The notes: generated by a model not told the origin, from the sequence alone. DNA of 64,000 nt from UBA11524 sp034104265 (GCA_034104265.1 JAXEEE010000132.1:1-64000); one strand, 5' to 3'. Positions 10,099 to 18,715 are shown, numbered from the stretch's first letter. Numbers and translations are program-made.

Positions 10099-12243
10099 AT
10101 GCTCAGCGAGCAGCAGCTGGATGAACGGATTGCACGGATGACCCTCATGGACAAGGCCCGGCAGCTGGCGCAGGTGACGGTTTCCACCGTCTGTGCCGAC
10201 CGGGACGCCGCCATGACCGGCAGCACCGGCAGCGTGGGCCTGACCCAGGCGGATGTGGACGGCGTGGGCTCCGCGCTGAACTTCACCGGCGCGCAGGTGG
10301 CGCTATCCGCCCACCGCGCCCATAACGCCCACAGCGATGTGCCCCTCCTGCTGATGCAGGACGTGATCCACGGCTACCGCACCATTTACCCGGTGAATCT
10401 GGCCATGGCCTGCTCCTTCGATCCTGATCTGGTGGAGGACTGCGCGGTGATGGCTGCGGATGAGGCAAAGGCCAACGGCGTGCATGTGACCTTCTCGCCC
10501 ATGGCGGATCTGGTGCGGGACGCCCGCTGGGGCCGGGTGATGGAGTCCTCCGGCGAGGATCCCTACCTCGGCGGCGTGATGAGCCGGGCCTATGTGCGGG
10601 GCTACCACAAGGGCGGTATTGCCTGCTGCGTGAAGCACTTCGCGGCCTACGGCGCGGCGGAGGGCGGAAGGGACTACAACACCACCGACGTGAGCGAGCA
10701 CACCCTGCGGGAGTACTACCTCCGGGGCTACGAGGCCTGCATGGCGGAAAAGCCGGAGATGGTCATGACCTCCTTCAACGCCCTGAACGGCATTCCTGTC
10801 AACGGCCACCGGGAGCTGCTGATTGATCTGCTGCGGAATGAGTGGGGCTTTGACGGCCTGGTCATCAGCGACTACAACGCCGTGCTGGAGATGATCAGCC
10901 ACGGCTATGCCGCCACGGAGAAGGAGTGCGCCGAGATTGCCCTGAACAACGAGGTGGACATCGAGATGGTCTCCACCTGCTACGTCCATCACCTGGAGGA
11001 GCTGGTGCGCGAGGGCAGGGTGCAGGAGGAGACCATCGACCGGATGGTGAAGCGGGTGCTGCGGCTGAAGAACCGGCTGGGCCTGTTTGACGATCCTGAG
11101 ACGGGCATTGACGAGGGCAAGGCGCAGCAGCCGCCCACGGCAGAGCATCGCGCGCTGGCAAGGAGGGCTGCGGAGAAGTCCTGCGTGCTGCTGAAGAACA
11201 GCGGCGTACTACCCCTGGCCAAGGAGACGCCCGTGGCCTTCGTCGGCCCCTTTGCGGATGAGAAGAACCTGATCGGCGCCTGGGCTTGCCTGGGCCGGGC
11301 GGAGGAATCCGTCACGGTGCGCGAGGGCGTGGAGAGGCTGCTGGGCCGCAGCGTTCCTGTGGCGGCGGGCTGCTCTGCGGAGCTGCTGGCCACGGACGAG
11401 AGCATGATCCCCCAGGCGGTGGAGGCTGCCAAGGATGCGGAGGTCATTGTGGCCTGCGTGGGTGAACTGGCCCAGGATTCCGGCGAGGGCGCGTCCCGGG
11501 CGGACATCGCGCTGCCGATGGTGCAGTGCAAATTGATCCACGCCCTCAGCGCGCTGGGGAAGAAGCTGGTGCTGGTGGTCTTCGGCGGGCGTCCCCAGGT
11601 GCTGGCGGAGGTGGAGCAGGAGGCGGATGCGATCCTGTACGCCTGGCAGCCCGGTACGGAGGGCGGCAGCGCCATCGCCAATCTGCTCTATGGCGAGGCT
11701 GCGCCTGCAGCCAAGCTGGCCATGTCCTTCCCCCGGACGGTGGGCCAGTGCCCCCTGTACTACAACGCCTTCCGGACCGGCAGGCCCAGGAACCCCGATG
11801 TCCTGGAGAACAGCATGTTCGTCAGCGCCTACCGCGATACGCTGAACGCACCGGCGTACCCCTTCGGCTTCGGCCTGACCTACACGACCTTCTCCCTGGG
11901 CCAGGTCACGCTGTCCGCGGACACCCTGCGCCCCGGCGAAACGGTGCAGGCCCGGGCTATCCTGCGCAACACCGGCGACCGTTCCGGTGAGGAAACCGTG
12001 CAGCTGTACATCCGCGACCGCTTTGCCTCCTGCGTGCGCCCGGTGAAGGAGCTGAAGGCCTTCCGCAAGGTGGCCCTTGCCCCCGGTGAGGAGGCGGAGG
12101 TCGTCTTCGACGTGACGGAGGACATGCTGAAGTTCCATACCGCCAAGGGCGAGTTTGCCGCGGAGCCCGGTGTCTTCGACATCATGCTGGGCCTGAGCAG
12201 CGCGGACACCACCTCGGCAGAGCTGACGCTGCTGGCGGAGTAA
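10099..12243 (+). CDS. GH3 beta-glucosidase / beta-xylosidase
   Basis: A 714-aa glycoside hydrolase family 3 enzyme. The N-terminal TIM barrel carries GRVMESSGEDPYLGG, CCVKHFAAYGAAEGGRDYN and the nucleophile segment GLVISDYNAV (Asp of SDY). The second alpha/beta domain has KSCVLLKNSGVLPL and a Glu-containing loop near VGELAQDSGEGASR. The C-terminal fibronectin-III-like domain begins at about residue 600 (PFGFGLTYTTFSL ... GEETVQLYIRD). All three domains are complete. No signal peptide is present, so hydrolysis is cytosolic. Beta-glucosidase and beta-xylosidase cannot be separated by eye. It is the last gene of the hydrolase operon and is followed by a terminator. Confidence 0.9.
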   Translation: MLSEQQLDERIARMTLMDKARQLAQVTVSTVCADRDAAMTGSTGSVGLTQADVDGVGSALNFTGAQVALSAHRAHNAHSDVPLLLMQDVIHGYRTIYPVNLAMACSFDPDLVEDCAVMAADEAKANGVHVTFSPMADLVRDARWGRVMESSGEDPYLGGVMSRAYVRGYHKGGIACCVKHFAAYGAAEGGRDYNTTDVSEHTLREYYLRGYEACMAEKPEMVMTSFNALNGIPVNGHRELLIDLLRNEWGFDGLVISDYNAVLEMISHGYAATEKECAEIALNNEVDIEMVSTCYVHHLEELVREGRVQEETIDRMVKRVLRLKNRLGLFDDPETGIDEGKAQQPPTAEHRALARRAAEKSCVLLKNSGVLPLAKETPVAFVGPFADEKNLIGAWACLGRAEESVTVREGVERLLGRSVPVAAGCSAELLATDESMIPQAVEAAKDAEVIVACVGELAQDSGEGASRADIALPMVQCKLIHALSALGKKLVLVVFGGRPQVLAEVEQEADAILYAWQPGTEGGSAIANLLYGEAAPAAKLAMSFPRTVGQCPLYYNAFRTGRPRNPDVLENSMFVSAYRDTLNAPAYPFGFGLTYTTFSLGQVTLSADTLRPGETVQARAILRNTGDRSGEETVQLYIRDRFASCVRPVKELKAFRKVALAPGEEAEVVFDVTEDMLKFHTAKGEFAAEPGVFDIMLGLSSADTTSAELTLLAE

Positions 12244-12264
12244 GCATCCATCGGCACAACAAGG

Positions 12265-12308
12265 AACCCGGCGCGGTTGGGTTGTAAGGCCCGCCGCGCC
12301 GGGTTTTG
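12265..12308. terminator. Shared terminator hairpin between convergent genes
   Basis: Perfect 12-pair stem AACCCGGCGCGG / CCGCGCCGGGTT separating the GH3 gene from the convergent minus-strand gene; T-runs are short on both sides. Confidence 0.65.
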
Positions 12309-12315
12309 CTGTGCA

Positions 12316-13266
12316 TCAGCGAAGATCCGCCCAGGTCAGGGGAGGATGCACCGGGCTATAGCCCTGCACCCCGCGGATCAGCTGGATCTGTTCACCCCGC
12401 TGCACATCGAACCAGAGGCCGGCGACGGCCTCATCCCTGCCGTGCATCCCGGCTTTCGCCAGCACGCGCCATACGGGGATCAGCTGAAAGGTCTCCGGCC
12501 CGGCGCAGAAGGGAACGTACCACAGCGACACCTCCCGCACGTCCTGGATTTCCTCCGCTTCCAGTTTCTGCCGGAGCGCGTCCTTCACCGGCTCCAGGGA
12601 GGACAGCGGCATGTCCGCGATGACGGTCGGCCCCGCCTCCAGCAGGTTCAGCCAGAAATAGCAGTAGTCCCGATCCCAGGTTTGCATGCACAGCATCGCG
12701 CCGTGCCCCAGTACGGGCAGGCCGCGCAGACGCTGGCATGCATGCACCTGCAGGGAGTCCACGTCCGTGTAGAACGCCGCTTCGTAGGTCAGCAGCCAGT
12801 CCGCCTCGTTCAGTCCTTCGCCGGTCAGGTACCAAAGCTCGGTATCCAGGCACTGCTCCGGCAGGTCGAAGGTCATGCCGTCCCGGAAGGCAGTGTCCGG
12901 CTTGACTGCACCATAGGAGGCGCTGCCGGTCATTCCGCTGGTGATGACGTACGACGCCCGGTTGTCCTCCGGGCCGTTGCGGAACTGGAACAGCCAGCCC
13001 GGCTCATTGCAGACGTTGTCCTGGGCGTCGGGCATGTATCGGCACATCAGCTCCTCGTCAAAGGCCGGGCGGGGTGATGCGGCTACCACGGCCAGCGCGT
13101 CCGTGTCCGGCAGGTGAACCTCCAGGTCGATGGTCACGCTGCCGATGGTTTCGTGCCAGCCCTGGGCGGCTTCATCCTTCAGCTGAGCGTAGGTCAGGGG
13201 GCCTTCGGCGCAGGCGGTGGTCAGCAGAATGACCCAGGTGAGGGCGAGAAAGGCGATTCTCTTCAT
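12316..13266 (-). CDS. Secreted or lipid-anchored protein of unknown function, downstream of sigma/anti-sigma pair
   Basis: The 316-aa protein starts at the ATG of MKRIAF (GGAAGG seven bases upstream; an ATG five codons earlier is less likely). The signal peptide MKRIAFLALTWVILLTTACAEG may end in a weak lipobox (TTAC) or a signal-peptidase I site. The mature part is acidic and rich in Trp and Tyr, with no recognised motif; the C-terminal half (LIPVWRVLAKAG ... AGLWFDVQRGEQI) has the flavour of PepSY/YycH-like envelope domains, but that is impressionistic. It lies 57 bases after the anti-sigma-like gene on the same strand and is probably co-transcribed, so it may belong to the same envelope-stress regulon. 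Confidence 0.7.
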   Translation of the reverse strand: MKRIAFLALTWVILLTTACAEGPLTYAQLKDEAAQGWHETIGSVTIDLEVHLPDTDALAVVAASPRPAFDEELMCRYMPDAQDNVCNEPGWLFQFRNGPEDNRASYVITSGMTGSASYGAVKPDTAFRDGMTFDLPEQCLDTELWYLTGEGLNEADWLLTYEAAFYTDVDSLQVHACQRLRGLPVLGHGAMLCMQTWDRDYCYFWLNLLEAGPTVIADMPLSSLEPVKDALRQKLEAEEIQDVREVSLWYVPFCAGPETFQLIPVWRVLAKAGMHGRDEAVAGLWFDVQRGEQIQLIRGVQGYSPVHPPLTWADLR

Positions 13267-13323
13267 ACTGTCACCTTCCAAAGGAAAGGGGAGAGCGCGG
13301 CTTGAACGCGCCCTCCCGGTCGG

Positions 13324-14529
13324 TTACTTCACGCGGATGGCCTGGGTCATGTCCGCTTCGCCCGCGTCCATGGGCGCAAGCCACAGCTCCTCCGGCATGT
13401 CCGTGATGGCGGGGTAGAGGAACTCCGCCCAGGCGGAGCCCACGCCGTTGTTGCCCCAGGTGCCCGGGAACATCTCCCGGCCCTCGCCGTCCACCAGCGA
13501 CAGGCTGGCGATGTAGCCGCTGTGCACATCCAAACTCTCGTAGGGCCAGAGCAGGTTGCCCGCCTCGTCATAGTAGCCCTCACCGTGCTCGGCCTTGTAG
13601 GCCGCCAGTGCCTCCGGGTTGCCCGCGAGATCCAGCGTGATGTAGGTCATCAGCGGCGTGAAGGCCGCCTCGGACACCTTCGCCGTCACCTCGGGGGTCA
13701 CGGTTTCCGCGTCGGGATGCAGGGTCACCACCTGGCTGAGCATGTCCCCTGCGTCGAAGGTGAAGGTCACCAGGCCCTTGTCCGGCTGGAGCAGGTTCCC
13801 GTCCTCGCCGTACTTCTCCGGGTGGGTGGCGAGGCGGTAGTTCTCCAGGGGCTGGCATTCGCCGATGGGCAGGGCGATTTCCACCTGCCCGGACAGCTCC
13901 ACGTCCAGGTTGTCCAGCCGCCAGTATTCTGTCCGGAGGATTTCGCCGGGCGTATTGGTGCCTGACTCTACCGCGCCGGAATCGTTGGCCATGTCCATGC
14001 ACTGGCCGTTGACCCAGAAGTGGTCGATCCACCAGCCCACGTTGTGATCGTAGAGCTGCTCCCACATGTCCCCGGTCAGACCTTCCCGGGGCTGGCCGTA
14101 TTCGTCCGTTGCGCCCAGGGGCTGGTCCACATCCAGGATACGGTAGCTGTACTGGAGGAAAAGCGTCCGCCCGTCGTAGGCGGCCTCACGGATGGTGATT
14201 TCCACATTGTTGATGGTTTCCTGGTGCAGGTTCTGCTGCGCTGCCACGTTCTGGGCATCGGGCTGGGTTCCCACCATGAACCTGAGCGCGTCGAAGATGC
14301 CCAGGTGCACCGCCGCGAAGGCCACGGAGCCCAGCAGCAGTGCGGCAAGCAGGGCGATGGCCAGCGCCCGGACGCCGACCCGGCCCCTTACAGGCACAGG
14401 CGCGCGGGCAGGGGTGCGGGCTTCCTGCACAATCCTGTCGGAAAGGAATGCGTCCACCCGACGGCTGAAGGCCTCGGGCATATCGGGGGTTCCGGCGACC
14501 AAGAGGCGGCGGAATTCTTCTTGCTTCAT
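13324..14529 (-). CDS. Putative membrane anti-sigma factor / DUF4179-like protein
   Basis: The 401-aa protein has a ~50-residue cytosolic N-terminus, one membrane segment at about residues 53-74 (VRALAIALLAALLLGSVAFA) and a ~325-residue extracytoplasmic domain containing NNVEITIREAAYDGRTLFLQ, as in DUF4179-type partners of Firmicute ECF sigma factors. Its ATG overlaps the sigma-factor stop (ATGA) and has GGAGG seven bases upstream, so the two are translationally coupled. The N-terminus lacks the H-x3-C-x2-C zinc anti-sigma motif; regulation of the sigma factor is inferred from position and topology. It would hold the sigma factor at the membrane until an external signal arrives. Confidence 0.75.
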   Translation of the reverse strand: MKQEEFRRLLVAGTPDMPEAFSRRVDAFLSDRIVQEARTPARAPVPVRGRVGVRALAIALLAALLLGSVAFAAVHLGIFDALRFMVGTQPDAQNVAAQQNLHQETINNVEITIREAAYDGRTLFLQYSYRILDVDQPLGATDEYGQPREGLTGDMWEQLYDHNVGWWIDHFWVNGQCMDMANDSGAVESGTNTPGEILRTEYWRLDNLDVELSGQVEIALPIGECQPLENYRLATHPEKYGEDGNLLQPDKGLVTFTFDAGDMLSQVVTLHPDAETVTPEVTAKVSEAAFTPLMTYITLDLAGNPEALAAYKAEHGEGYYDEAGNLLWPYESLDVHSGYIASLSLVDGEGREMFPGTWGNNGVGSAWAEFLYPAITDMPEELWLAPMDAGEADMTQAIRVK

Positions 14530-15008
14530 ACCTGTTCCTCCCATTCAATGAGGAGCGTTTTGCTCAGACGCTTCCTTGCGCTGCGCATGCGGGTTTTCAC
14601 CGTGCCCTCGGGGATGCCCAGGGCCCGGGCGATATCCGCCACAGGGTAGCCGTCCACATAGTGGAGGAGCATGGGCGTGCGCTGCTCGGGGGTGAGGGCC
14701 TCCATGGCCTCGATGACCGGCAGGCGCGTGGGCTGCATGTCCACCGGGACGGTACTTTCCTCCAGGGGATAGAAGCTCATTCTTCTGCGCTTGCGCAGGG
14801 CGTCCTTGCACTGGTTGGTCAGGATCCGCATGAACCACGCCCGGAACTGGTTCGGGTCGCGGAGGTGGGATCGCTTTTCCCAGGCCTTGGTCAGTGCGTC
14901 CTGCACCGCGTCGGCGGCATCCTCGTCGTTGCCGAGGTAGGATCGGCTGACGCGGTACATCAGCCTCTCAATCCGCTGGATTTCCGCTTGAAACGTCAAA
15001 GCATCCAT
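14526..15008 (-). CDS. ECF-type RNA polymerase sigma factor
   Basis: The 160-aa sigma-70 family protein begins at the ATG of MDALTF (GAGGGG upstream). Region 2 is visible (YRVSRSYLGNDEDAADAVQD, then FRAWFMRILTNQCKDALRKR) and region 4 carries the helix-turn-helix MLLHYVDGYPVADIARALG followed by IPEGTVKTRMRSARKRL. The linker is short and there is no sigma 1.1 or 3 region, so it is an extracytoplasmic-function sigma factor. The next gene (ATGA overlap) encodes its likely membrane regulator. I could not find a convincing autoregulatory promoter upstream. The 240-base gap to the divergent reductase gene holds the reductase promoter at 15185-15223. Confidence 0.92.
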   Translation of the reverse strand: MDALTFQAEIQRIERLMYRVSRSYLGNDEDAADAVQDALTKAWEKRSHLRDPNQFRAWFMRILTNQCKDALRKRRRMSFYPLEESTVPVDMQPTRLPVIEAMEALTPEQRTPMLLHYVDGYPVADIARALGIPEGTVKTRMRSARKRLSKTLLIEWEEQV

Positions 15009-15184
15009 GGTATCGTTCCCCTCTGTCTTCCTCATGCTGAAAAGCAGGCCTGCAGTCCAGAATCATCGCCTGCATCGGAGCATTTTGCAGGGACGCCTAT
15101 CAGACGATTCAGCACGGGCGGCGGTTTTCCCTCCCGCAAAGAAAATGCGGCGGATATCCAGGGTGAATTATTCCCGCCGCGCCC

Positions 15185-15223
15185 TTCCATTCGGCGGAAG
15201 GTTATGATATAATGGTTCATAAC
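15185..15223 (+). promoter_or_regulatory. Promoter with an overlapping inverted-repeat operator, aldo/keto reductase gene
   Basis: TTCCAT (15185-15190), 17-base spacer, perfect TATAAT (15208-15213). A perfect inverted repeat GTTATGA (15201-15207) / TCATAAC (15217-15223) brackets the -10 box, a good position for a dimeric repressor. Confidence 0.5.
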
Positions 15224-15253
15224 GACCGAGTGAGATTGTGAGGTGCGTTATCC

Positions 15254-16378
15254 ATGTTGAAAACCATGTTTCCCACGGTGAACCGGGCATCCTCCGCGCT
15301 GGGCTTCGGCTGCATGCGCCTGCCCACCAACCCCGACGGCTCCATCAATGAGGATGAGGCCATCCGCATGATCCGCCGCGCCATCGACGGCGGCGTGCGC
15401 TATATCGACACGGCCTATCCCTATCACGGGGGTCAGAGCGAGATCCTGGTGGGCAAGGCCCTGAAGGACGGCTACCGGGAAAAGGTGATCCTGACCACCA
15501 AGCTGCCCGTGTGGAAGTGCACGAAGCATGAGGACATGATGGCCATCCTGGACGAGCAGCTGGAAAAGCTCCAGGTGGATCATGTGGACTTCTATCTCAT
15601 GCACGCCATGAGCGCCGAGCGGCTGGACGCCATCCAGGCCATGGATTACAAGAGCTTCCTGGACGAGGCCGTGCGGCAGGGTAAGATCCGCTACCCCGGC
15701 TTCTCCTTCCATGACAACTATGAGGCCTTCACCCGCATCCTCAACGACTACGACTGGAAGATGTGCCAGGTGCAGATGAACATCCTGGACGACAAGAACC
15801 AGGCGACCCTCCAGGGCATCCGGGACGCGCAGGCCAAGGGCGTGGGCGTGGTCATTATGGAGCCCCTGCGCGGCGGCCTGCTGGCCAACCCGCCCTCCGA
15901 CGTGGTGAGGCTCTACGACAGCTGGCCCGTGAAGCGCAGCGCCGTGGATTGGGCTTTCCGCTATCTGTATACCATGCCCGGCGTGGTGACCATCCTCAGC
16001 GGCATGAGCACCATGGAGCAGGTGGAGGACAACCTGCGCATCTTTGACGTGCCCCAGGGCGAGACCCTCACCGAGCAGGATCAGGACCTGTACCGCCAGG
16101 TGAAGGAAACCTACATGGCCCGCACCAAGACCCGCTGCACCGGCTGCAAGTACTGCCAGCCCTGTCCCCGGGGCGTGCGGATCCCCTCCATCTTCCAGGG
16201 CTATGACGTTTCCCTCCTGCGGGACGGCGGCAGCTTCAAGCAGGGGTATGCCAACCTGGTGCAGGAGCAGGCTGACGCCTCCCGGTGCATTGCCTGCCGC
16301 AAGTGCGAGCGTTCCTGCCCCCAGCATCTGCCCATCGTGCAGTACCTCCAGGAAATCCGCGCCGTCTGCGAAAAGTAA
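15254..16378 (+). CDS. Aldo/keto reductase with C-terminal 4Fe-4S ferredoxin domain
   Basis: The 374-aa protein has residues 1-285 forming an aldo/keto reductase barrel (LGFGCMRLPT, DTAYPYHGGQSE with the catalytic Tyr, KLPVWKC with Lys, DFYLMHAM with His) and a C-terminal domain with two four-cysteine motifs: CTGCKYCQPCP and, about 45 residues later, CIACRKCERSCP. This fused architecture is common in anaerobic Clostridia and suggests an oxidoreductase that exchanges electrons with iron-sulfur clusters. The natural substrate is unknown. The gene is monocistronic with its own promoter and candidate operator. Its stop codon lies in the left arm of the inverted repeat that bounds the following hairpin element. 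Confidence 0.9.
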   Translation: MLKTMFPTVNRASSALGFGCMRLPTNPDGSINEDEAIRMIRRAIDGGVRYIDTAYPYHGGQSEILVGKALKDGYREKVILTTKLPVWKCTKHEDMMAILDEQLEKLQVDHVDFYLMHAMSAERLDAIQAMDYKSFLDEAVRQGKIRYPGFSFHDNYEAFTRILNDYDWKMCQVQMNILDDKNQATLQGIRDAQAKGVGVVIMEPLRGGLLANPPSDVVRLYDSWPVKRSAVDWAFRYLYTMPGVVTILSGMSTMEQVEDNLRIFDVPQGETLTEQDQDLYRQVKETYMARTKTRCTGCKYCQPCPRGVRIPSIFQGYDVSLLRDGGSFKQGYANLVQEQADASRCIACRKCERSCPQHLPIVQYLQEIRAVCEK

Positions 16379-16508
16379 AACTCACCATGGAACTGCGCCA
16401 GCGAAAACGGGTCAAGGGGTGAAACCCCTTGCGCAGGTGCAGGGGCGGCGTTAGCCCCTGCGCAGGTCCGGGCGGCAGCCCGGCGTCTCCCTGCAACCAA
16501 GTGAGTTT
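16378..16508. repeat. Hairpin-cluster intergenic element bounded by an 8-bp inverted repeat
   Basis: Bounded by AAACTCAC (16378-16385) and GTGAGTTT (16501-16508). Inside are three consecutive small stem-loops, CAAGGGG/CCCCTTG, CAGGGGC/GCCCCTG and CCGGGC/GCCCGG, joined by copies of GCGCAGGT. The arrangement resembles palindromic intergenic repeat units (REP/MITE-like). No coding potential is evident. The rest of the gap (16509-16600) shows nothing I can name. Confidence 0.55.
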
Positions 16509-16600
16509 CCAAGCAGGCGACGAAGTTCGCCCGCGTTGTAAACGGCGGATTCCGTAGACTGCATCGCAGACGACCTGAGCCGGCATCCCCACAGCCGCGA

Positions 16601-16649
16601 CCTCATCCGGCTTCGCTGCGCTCGGCCACCTTCCCCAAAGGGAAAGGCA
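16601..16649. repeat. Intergenic repeat of a type common in gut Clostridia
   Basis: Starts CCTCATCCGGCTTCG and ends CCACCTTCCCCAAAGGGAAA. From memory, close variants occur in many copies between genes of gut Firmicutes; copy number in this genome cannot be seen here. Confidence 0.4.
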
Positions 16650-16656
16650 TATCACG

Positions 16657-16702
16657 GCAAAAAAAGAAACACCCTGCATGCCATGTGCGTGCAGGGTGCT
16701 TT
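16657..16702 (-). terminator. Rho-independent terminator of the maf-mre-rodA operon
   Basis: Stem CACCCTGCA / TGCAGGGTG with an 11-base loop; on the minus strand it is followed by a T-rich tract (complement of AAAAAAAGAAA), three bases after the rodA stop. Confidence 0.8.
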
Positions 16703-16704
16703 TG

Positions 16705-17910
16705 TTATGCTCTGCGGGTGGAGCTGTAAATGTTCGTGTGAGTCTGCGGCGTCAGCACGGAGTGGGACAGGCTGCGGTTCTTGGTGACGTTGAGCACCAG
16801 CGCTACGCCGCCCATGTTGGTCACCATGTTGGAGCCGCCGTAGGACAGGAAGGGCAGGGGGATGCCTGTGATGGGCATCAGCCCCAGCGTCATGCCGATG
16901 TTCTCAAAGACGTGGAACAGCAGCATGCCCATCACCCCGATGATCACCAGCATGCCGAACTTGTCCCGGGTGTAGCGGGCCAGGTAGAGCATCCGCAAAA
17001 GAATCAGCAGGTAGCCCAAGAGAATCAGGCTGCAGCCCACAAAGCCCCAGGCCTCGCCAATGGTGGAGAAGATAAAGTCCGTCCAGTCCGCAGGCACGTA
17101 GTTCAGCTGGGACATCGCGCCGTCCACAAACATGCCGATGCCCCACATCCCGCCCGAGCCAATGACCATCTTGCTCTGGGACTGCTGGTAGGCGTCGCCC
17201 AGGGGGGACAGCTCAGGATTGATGAAGGCCAGGATGCGTGCCAGGCGGTAGTCGTCGGAGCCGGAGGCCACCATGAAGCCGTACAATGCCAGAATCGCCA
17301 GAATGGCGGCGGCCGCCATGCCCAGCAGCAGCTTCATGTCTACGTTGGAGAAGTACAGCATCACGGCGAACAGGAACACAATCACCATCATGGAGCCCGT
17401 CTCGCCGGAGAGCAGGATGATCAGGCAGGGCACACCCAGCAGCAGCATGATGTGGAAGAACTCCTTCACCGTGCTCATGGGGCGGTCGTAGCGGGAGAGG
17501 GTCTTGGCCATCATCAGAATCATGGCCAGCTTGGCGAACTCCGAGGGCTGAATGGTGAAGCCCCAAATAATGTCCAGCCACGCCTTCACGCCCTCAGCAC
17601 GGTTGAAAATCCACACCACGAAAATCAGGATCGTGCTGCCGTAGTAGATCAGTTCCGTCCGGCGGCGCAGCATGTCATAGGGAATGTTGATGATGACCGC
17701 CAGCACGAAGGGCGCCAGGAACAGGAAAATGCACTGACGCACCGCAAATGAGGATTCCACAATATGGTTCAGCAGTGGCGCGTCAGGGCTGGAGGTGGTG
17801 GAATAGGTGGCCACGCATACCGCCAGCACGCCGAAGATGGACATGGCGAATACCAGCAGCAGCAGGGTTTTGTCAATATGTGCACGGGAACGTCTGTTTT
17901 CAGCGATCAA
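16705..17910 (-). CDS. rodA: RodA-type SEDS peptidoglycan glycosyltransferase
   Basis: A 401-aa polytopic protein of the SEDS (FtsW/RodA/SpoVE) family with about ten membrane segments. Hallmarks: GVKAWLDIIWGFTIQPSEFAK (family: W-x-P-S-E-x-x-K), SGETGSMMVI and the C-terminal GIPLPFLSYGGSNM. RodA polymerises glycan strands from lipid II during elongation together with a class B PBP, here the mrdA product two genes upstream. Translation starts at a TTG (17910) inside the 3' end of minD, nine bases after AAGGAGG; the overlap is 11 bases, so it is coupled to minD. It is the last gene of the elongation operon and is followed by a terminator. Confidence 0.9.
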   Translation of the reverse strand: MIAENRRSRAHIDKTLLLLVFAMSIFGVLAVCVATYSTTSSPDAPLLNHIVESSFAVRQCIFLFLAPFVLAVIINIPYDMLRRRTELIYYGSTILIFVVWIFNRAEGVKAWLDIIWGFTIQPSEFAKLAMILMMAKTLSRYDRPMSTVKEFFHIMLLLGVPCLIILLSGETGSMMVIVFLFAVMLYFSNVDMKLLLGMAAAAILAILALYGFMVASGSDDYRLARILAFINPELSPLGDAYQQSQSKMVIGSGGMWGIGMFVDGAMSQLNYVPADWTDFIFSTIGEAWGFVGCSLILLGYLLILLRMLYLARYTRDKFGMLVIIGVMGMLLFHVFENIGMTLGLMPITGIPLPFLSYGGSNMVTNMGGVALVLNVTKNRSLSHSVLTPQTHTNIYSSTRRA

Positions 17911-18715
17911 GTCGTTTAACCTCCTTCAGACGGCGGTGCGTCAGGCGGCGGTACCAGTGCAGCGGCTTCACACCATAGGCGGGGAAGGGGATGCTTCCGC
18001 CCGCCATGCGCCGGGCAATGCGGCTCAGGGCCCGCTGGCCTTCGCAATCCGCGTCCATGAGGGACATGTGGGTAATCAGCGCCCTGTAAACCACAGGGTC
18101 CTCGGGAATCTCGCCCAGCAGGGGCAGATCGAGGGTTTGGGCCACCACCTCGGCGGCATACATCTCGCCCCCACGGATCAGCTCCGGGTTCAGCCGGTTC
18201 ACAATCACCCAGGGCCGGGGCAGATGCTTGCCGTCCAGGGTAAAGACCGCCCGCTCGGCGTTGCGGATGCACACATCGTCCGGTGTGCAGATGATGACCG
18301 TTTCCTCCACGTCGGCGGAGAGCAGCCCCCGCAGCCCTCGCTCAATGCCGGCGGGGCCGTCGATCAGCACATGATCGTTGGTGCGCTTCAGCTCCGCGAT
18401 GATCCGGCGGAAGGCCTTGGGATCCAGCTCCTTCGCCCGGGCGAACTGGGCGGCGGGCAGCAGGGTCAGCTTCGGCTCGGTGGGCGGGCTGATCAGCGCC
18501 TGCTGCAGCCGGCAGTCCTTGTTGCATACGTCCACCAGATCGTATACAATGCGGTTTTCCAGCCCCAGCAGCGCGTCCTGATCCCTCAGGCCGATGTCCG
18601 CGTCCACAATGCAGGTCTTCAGCCCCTGACGGGCCAGCCCCACCGCCAGCGCGGATACCACTGTGCTCTTGCCCACGCCGCCCTTGCCGGACGCAATCAG
18701 CCATGCCTTGCCCAT
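17900..18715 (-). CDS. minD: Septum-site determining ATPase MinD
   Basis: A 271-aa deviant Walker-A ATPase. Residues 7-17 read IASGKGGVGKS; VDADIGLRDQDALLGLENRIVYD is a MinD-type Walker A' region, and DHVLIDGPAGIERG is Walker B. The C-terminus is basic and amphipathic (HRRLKEVKRLDR), as expected for the membrane-targeting helix. MinD normally recruits MinC to the membrane to block FtsZ assembly away from mid-cell. Unusually, neither minC nor minE is present in this operon; the gene sits between mrdA and rodA. ATG 18715 has GGAG nine bases upstream. The 151-base gap to mrdA holds a hairpin repeat. Confidence 0.9.
   Translation of the reverse strand: MGKAWLIASGKGGVGKSTVVSALAVGLARQGLKTCIVDADIGLRDQDALLGLENRIVYDLVDVCNKDCRLQQALISPPTEPKLTLLPAAQFARAKELDPKAFRRIIAELKRTNDHVLIDGPAGIERGLRGLLSADVEETVIICTPDDVCIRNAERAVFTLDGKHLPRPWVIVNRLNPELIRGGEMYAAEVVAQTLDLPLLGEIPEDPVVYRALITHMSLMDADCEGQRALSRIARRMAGGSIPFPAYGVKPLHWYRRLTHRRLKEVKRLDR

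Noticed and set aside
15009..15184. ECF-type autoregulatory promoter upstream of the sigma factor
   Set aside because: No TGAAAC-like -35 with a CGTC-like -10 at proper spacing was found.
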